Below are positions 35,096 to 39,837 of a DNA stretch of 39,837 nucleotides, piece by piece. The stretch comes from Oppiella nova (Eukaryota; Arthropoda; Arachnida; Sarcoptiformes; Oppiidae): the NCBI GenBank assembly GCA_905397405.1, contig CAJPVJ010000105.1, positions 1 to 39,837 of the forward strand, read 5' to 3'. The position numbers and the translations under genes were made by a program. The notes below the pieces were generated by a model, which worked only from the letters and a program-made list of their open reading frames with translations, ran no database searches and was not told the origin of the DNA. Each line of letters opens with the position of its first letter. The stretch's first letter is position 1.

Positions 35096-37425
35096 TTATA
35101 TAACATTTTTAATGCTATAGTATTGTGTGAATAATCTTTGGACTGCAAACTCGTAGAGTTTATATTCATTGACGAGAATTGTTTTCAGATATTGTTTTAC
35201 TTCATTAGTTACGTTCACTTTATTTCTGTTTTTGTTGCCATGAATTTGTTTGCTCTGAAAATATAGTTCTGAAACTCCGGCAAAAAATTTAGGAATTTTG
35301 TGTTGCAATACATTTAATGTGATATTCATGTGCTCGAGTACTCCTATCACTTGATACGACTTCTCGATGTTATGTTTGGCCACTTCAAGAGCCCACTTGT
35401 CTCCCATTTGCAAGCATTTGTCACTTTGTCCGCAAAAATAGGGCACTAAAGACATGACAAACGAATTGTTGTAATTATAGGCACATTCCGGGTCTTTACT
35501 CTTCACACAATTTTCGAAACTCTAAAGAATTCACAGAATTTAGTCAATAAATTGTCAGTTTGTATAAAATATACTTTTCTAAGCCATGAATTGCTTGGTT
35601 TTATTCTTTGTGTTGAGTTATCATTAATTGCTTTGAAAGCAACACTTCTTCTGTAATAATAACTTGAAATAATCCTTTCGATCGGTTCTCGGATTAGGTT
35701 TATATAAATCGGGGGATTTAATACATTATGCGCTTTGAAATCTGTATACATTTGAATATTATAAAAAGATATAAGGAAAATCCAAAAAGGTATAGTCTTT
35801 GGATCACATTGAGATTATGTATTGACATGGACACTGTACAGTATGTTGTAATAAAATAAGTTAAATAAATGAAGAACCTATGAAGTATATGTGTCTGTCA
35901 TATGAAAATGGCGAGGTGTATTGCATGAATCCTTTGATTAGATTTTCCTAAAATAACATAAATAATACAGTATATTATTAGCAATATTTTAATAAATAAT
36001 TATTATTTAAATAAAATTGGATGTAAATAGTAAAAGGACTTTTGGTAAACCTGTTTAGTATCTACAATGTATGATTTATATGACATAAAAAGTGAAAGAT
36101 ATTCTTTATTTCCACAAACGGTGGAAATTCCTTAAAAATAATATATTTAACAAAAATTCAAAGTCAATGTCAGTGTCACAATGTATATAAAGAACTTTTA
36201 TAAAATACAATGGTTAAAAGTTTTTATATTTAGTTGGAATTCAATAAAAAAAATTCACGGAAAACTATCAAATGTTATGAAATAAATCATTTGCTGTAAT
36301 AATAATTCTATTGTCACATGAATTTGTCACATACATCTCATACAATTTATATTTTTTCACACAATTAATCAAATATAAGCCATTATTACTATAAATTATA
36401 TGTATAGATATTAGTTAGCAAAAATAATGTAATGTAATAGCTTCAACTTGTTAATTACAATTTTGTATCATTTTAAAAAGTATTTAATTTATTTGTGTTT
36501 AGATTAAAATGTCAATAAACGGTAGTTAAGAAAACATTTTGGGTTAAATATAAAATATATTTAAGCACATAATACTGTATTAATAAAAAAAATTTAAGAT
36601 CTGTTATATACAGTACAATAAATTATTTTGATTTTAATTTATAAAATAGAATTAATAGTAATTTTTAAAACCTTCCTATTATAAAATGTGGTATAAGAGG
36701 ATAATTATTTTTACAAAAGTTGCAACTAATAAATTTTTTTAACAAAAAAAGAAAAATAGTAAATTTTATTTTATTTTAAAAGAAATATATCTTTTAAATG
36801 CTCAGTTCTAAAGAGCTTGATACAATTGTCAAGTAAATTCGGATATGATAATAGTGGAATATGTTTATTAGCATGATAATCTACTAAATCTAGCAAATGT
36901 CTATAAATGTCATACTTGTTGTTTAATGTCAAGCATTCGTTTGTCGTATATTTTTGAGTTCAAATGTATGAATCCATTGAGTTTTGATAGTTTTCTGAGA
37001 AGTGTGATGAGTGTAGTGCTCCCACACTTGGGAACCCTATTGTAGAAAAGGCGTTCCCCAGACATCACATCACACTTATTCTGATCTTCACTTTTCACTT
37101 CAAATTCATTCATGTCTTTGGATTTCAAACTGGTTTTGACTTTTTTATGTAACACTGAAGATAGTAATCCATATAATAGTGTTCCACATAAAGACAATAC
37201 TAATAATCTGATTAAAAATTGTCAAATCATAATTATATTAAAATAATATATAATAAAGGGTTTACTGAGAAATTTGCTATAATAAGAAACAATTAGTTTA
37301 CAAATAAGCATTATTAAAAACCCTTATTTTTAAATAGGTTATAAATAAAAATTACTAATTCTTACTTTAATATAATTGTAAGATTTTTGGAGAATTTTCT
37401 CTTTAAATGTTTTGCCAGATATTTC
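35096..37425 (-). CDS. UST: Uronyl 2-O-sulfotransferase (UST / Pipe family), 5' incomplete
   Basis: Golgi type II membrane enzyme expected to move sulfate from PAPS to the 2-O position of uronic acid in glycosaminoglycans. Exons 36916-37207, 35878-35947, 35575-35741 and 35096-35521 join in phase; a further short exon at 37366-37425 is likely, since it adds a basic stretch (KYLAKHLKRKFSKN) and the first part of the membrane anchor that continues as LLVLSLCGTLLYGLLSSVL. The start codon exon was not found. The PAPS-binding 5' loop is YNRVPKCGSTTL; its KCGS matches UST/Pipe rather than the KTAS/KTGS of heparan sulfate 2-O-sulfotransferase. The likely catalytic histidine is in DRHIYFID. The 3' phosphate-binding block is INLIREPIERIISSYYYRRS. 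The later cysteines (ENCVKSKDPECAYN, VPYFCGQSDKC) are as in UST. Visible length is about 336 residues. Confidence 0.87.
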
Positions 37426-39837
37426 CTAAATAAATGAATTTTATAAAATTATTTGTTGTAATTTTTTTTTTTCAGTAAAATTAATTAATTTAATAAAAAT
37501 ACAAATACTGTAATCATTCTTAAAAATTAATTTATAATTACTTACATTAGCACTTTTAAAATATTGCAATTAAATTAAATTATATGATTATAGTTGAATT
37601 ATAACTATATTTAAAATCAATTTAATTTAGAATAGTGTAATTGATAAAAATTATTTGTTTTTATAAAATAACTATTAAGCCTTGTAATAAACTCCAGACA
37701 TTTGTATAATTGCATAATAGATACATTTAAAAAATAAAAATTACCGGTATATTTTAAAAGTTTGAGTTTCACAATGAACTATAAACTTGGAAATTCACTA
37801 GAAATATGTTTTCTATTTATTCAGTCCTAACTAAATATGAATTTTAAAATCCTTTTGAATGACAACGCCTTTAAGTGATCTAACAGTGAGAGTCGAGAGA
37901 TATATGAGATTTGTCTGTCAAATAACTTTAGGGTTCACTCATATATTTGTGCCTCAATTCTGTGTCATTTGTGTCATACATGTGCTCTCAAATTCATTTC
38001 ATATTTATTGAAATTCATATTTATATTGATTTCATACAAAATTACTGTAATCAAATTGTTTATACTGTATTTTAAATTTAATTATCTGTCCGTAACAAAA
38101 TAATGCAAAGTATCTTGTTTGTGAGTTATATTTGTCAATTTACATAAGAGTATTTAGTAATTAAATTTTAGTTTTTATTTAAAAATATGAAATAACTTGT
38201 TCAATAAGTTTTGATTTTAAAATTTCATACGATAATTAATATATTTTGTTTTTAGTTTTGGTAATTTTTATTAAATATTTTTCTTATATCTTTAGGCAAT
38301 ATCAAAATAAATTTATTTTTATTATACGTAACTAAATAATTAAATGTTTTTATTAATAATAATAATGAATATTTAAGTCTACAATTTTGAATCATAACAA
38401 ATAGTGTACTACTTTGTATTAAAAATTTAAAGAATATACTTAATAATAAACAATATTATAATATGAATAATTCATTTACAGACAGGCGTTAGAGCTTGGT
38501 CAACTTATTAGTGATATTAACCACTAACGCCTGTCTGTGAATGTATAAATCATATGTAGTATTTAGTACTTGGTGCACAATAATTATACTAAATTTAATA
38601 TACTGTAACTTATATTACAATTTTAACATTTAAAATCATTTTTAATTTATAAACATATTGACACAAAAATAATATTAAGAGTATTAATATTAAAAGAAAA
38701 TTTTAATTAAAATTAATATTTTCATAAATCCTATTTATTTTATTTTATTTTATTGTTTTAATTAGAATTATTTTATTTAATTATTGTATTTTTAAATACT
38801 TAAATTAAATAAAACAAAATTAAAAACTAAAATTAACGAGCATACTGGTGTATGTAAGTATTAAAATAAACATATATCAAAATTTTGTTTTATTTTTCTC
38901 ATAATTAATAACTAGTTAAAAATTACAATTTTAGTTTTAAACTTCATTTGATCATAAGATTATCAAGGTTATTATGTGCGGCTCATGTCGCATTCTTGAA
39001 ACACATTTAAATTCTTAAATTAAAATTCACCAATTTATTGGTTTATATTTAAATATTTGTTTAAAATTTAAATTAAACTACGATATTATAAAATTATTTA
39101 AAATATTATTTTATTATTAATGTTCCTAAACTTTATTATTATTTGTATGAATATTTAATTTAAATAATATACACTAGATTTAGTTATTATATATTTCAAT
39201 AGTGCACTCTATACTAGCACTAAATCATAATAATTTTAACAATAAAACCTGTACCCATTTACTAATTTACATTAAAATATATTGCCTTTAAAGCTATTGA
39301 TGCATTACTTTAGTTATAAATTCTTATACAATAAAGTAGAGACAATTCAATTTTTAACTCAATGCCACCGATGAAGACATTGATTCAATGATCAAGAATT
39401 TAATGTCAGTATCTGTGAATACCGTATGTGAATATTGGTATTGATATCAATTCAAGTTTAACTTCAAATATAATATAATATTATATTAGTAATTTTACAT
39501 TTTATAAATATTGTGCAAAGTATTGAATACAGTGTTTTCATCCTTGTGTTAAAAATTTATTTAATTATTTGTATGAAAATGTGTTCAATTGACTAATTTC
39601 ATTAGATTTTTATCATTAGAAATTTTATGTTTGGATCCAAATACTGATTCTATAAAAGTGTCAAAAAAGTGTTTCAAATATTTTTTTATATACAGGTATT
39701 TTACATTTTTAATTATTTTTCACACATTAAGTGCAATCAGTGAAAGAGACAGTAGTGTCTGGCCTTAAGTTGTCAAATGTGTCAAATAATTAGAGTAATA
39801 AAACAAATATTAATAATAATAAACACAACCTATACAT
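37426..39837. other. AT-rich sequence upstream of the sulfotransferase gene
   Basis: About 2.4 kb to the window end. It should contain the missing first exon and promoter of the sulfotransferase, but no start exon could be placed with confidence. Apart from the hairpin at 38478-38538 it is mostly low-complexity AT sequence with no gene recognised. Confidence 0.55.
38478..38538. repeat. Hairpin with perfect 15-base arms
   Basis: The left arm acagacaggcgttag (38478-38492) is matched exactly by its reverse complement at 38524-38538. Pairing can extend inward (TGGT with ACCA across a four-base bulge) and outward (ATTC with GAAT), making a stem of about 23 pairs around a loop of roughly 20 bases. 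The arms are much richer in G and C than the surrounding AT-rich DNA. It could be a precursor-microRNA-like hairpin, a tiny foldback/MITE relic, or a cruciform. Confidence 0.85.

Noticed and set aside
35096-37207. Identification as heparan sulfate 2-O-sulfotransferase (HS2ST)
   Set aside because: The P-loop has KCGS and the cysteine spacing around ENCVKSKDPEC and FCGQSDKC matches UST/Pipe more closely, although the two families are related.

Overview
This window looks like nuclear DNA from an arthropod, most likely a chelicerate and plausibly a mite. It is very AT-rich. The genes carry spliceosomal introns, often only 50-60 bases long. There is an arthropod lectin-receptor gene of the Furrowed type, and short TTAGG runs, which is the arthropod telomere motif. 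The species cannot be fixed from the sequence alone. No bacterial, viral or retroelement coding sequence was recognised.

Layout. (1) 1-1698, minus: 5' part of a DDX43-type KH/DEAD-box RNA helicase, cut by the left edge. (2) 2257-3473, plus: MRGBP/EAF7, a subunit of the NuA4/TIP60 histone acetyltransferase complex, divergent from the helicase. (3) 4035-6750, minus: SMAP1-type ArfGAP, seven exons. (4) 7634-9016, minus: single-exon mitochondrial GTPase ERAL1. (5) 9072-11099, minus: regucalcin (SMP30), four exons, ending 55 bases before ERAL1 starts. (6) 13554-18232, minus: Furrowed-like selectin-family receptor (sushi, F5/8-type lectin, C-type lectin, ten sushi, membrane segment, cytoplasmic tail) without its first exon. 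(7) 18233-29996: AT-rich, gene-poor stretch with a few small islands. (8) 29997-31251, minus: complete eIF2-alpha, five exons. (9) 31668-34361, plus: class I SAM methyltransferase, two exons, divergent from eIF2-alpha. (10) 35096-37425, minus: uronyl 2-O-sulfotransferase (UST/Pipe family), probably without its first exon. (11) 37426-39837: AT-rich DNA with one striking hairpin.

The genes are mostly housekeeping functions (RNA helicase, chromatin, vesicle traffic, mitoribosome assembly, translation initiation) plus a cell-surface lectin and a Golgi sulfotransferase. They do not form one pathway. Exon joins below were worked out by hand from GT/AG sites and reading phase, and every listed internal junction keeps phase, with one exception.

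That exception leads to the strongest observation. Four unrelated places (2622, 11716, 14564, 23079) each hold a two-copy tandem duplication with a period of exactly 128 bases and at most one mismatch. One duplication breaks a sushi exon of the Furrowed gene, and removing one copy restores the normal exon length and phase. A constant 128-base period in unrelated sequence points to an assembly artefact (for example a k=127 graph), with the single mismatches as likely heterozygous sites. I found no convincing undescribed biological system. The best leads of biological interest are the 38.5 kb hairpin, the shared TTAGG-containing motif, and the repeated non-standard GTCTGT splice donors in the SMAP1 gene.
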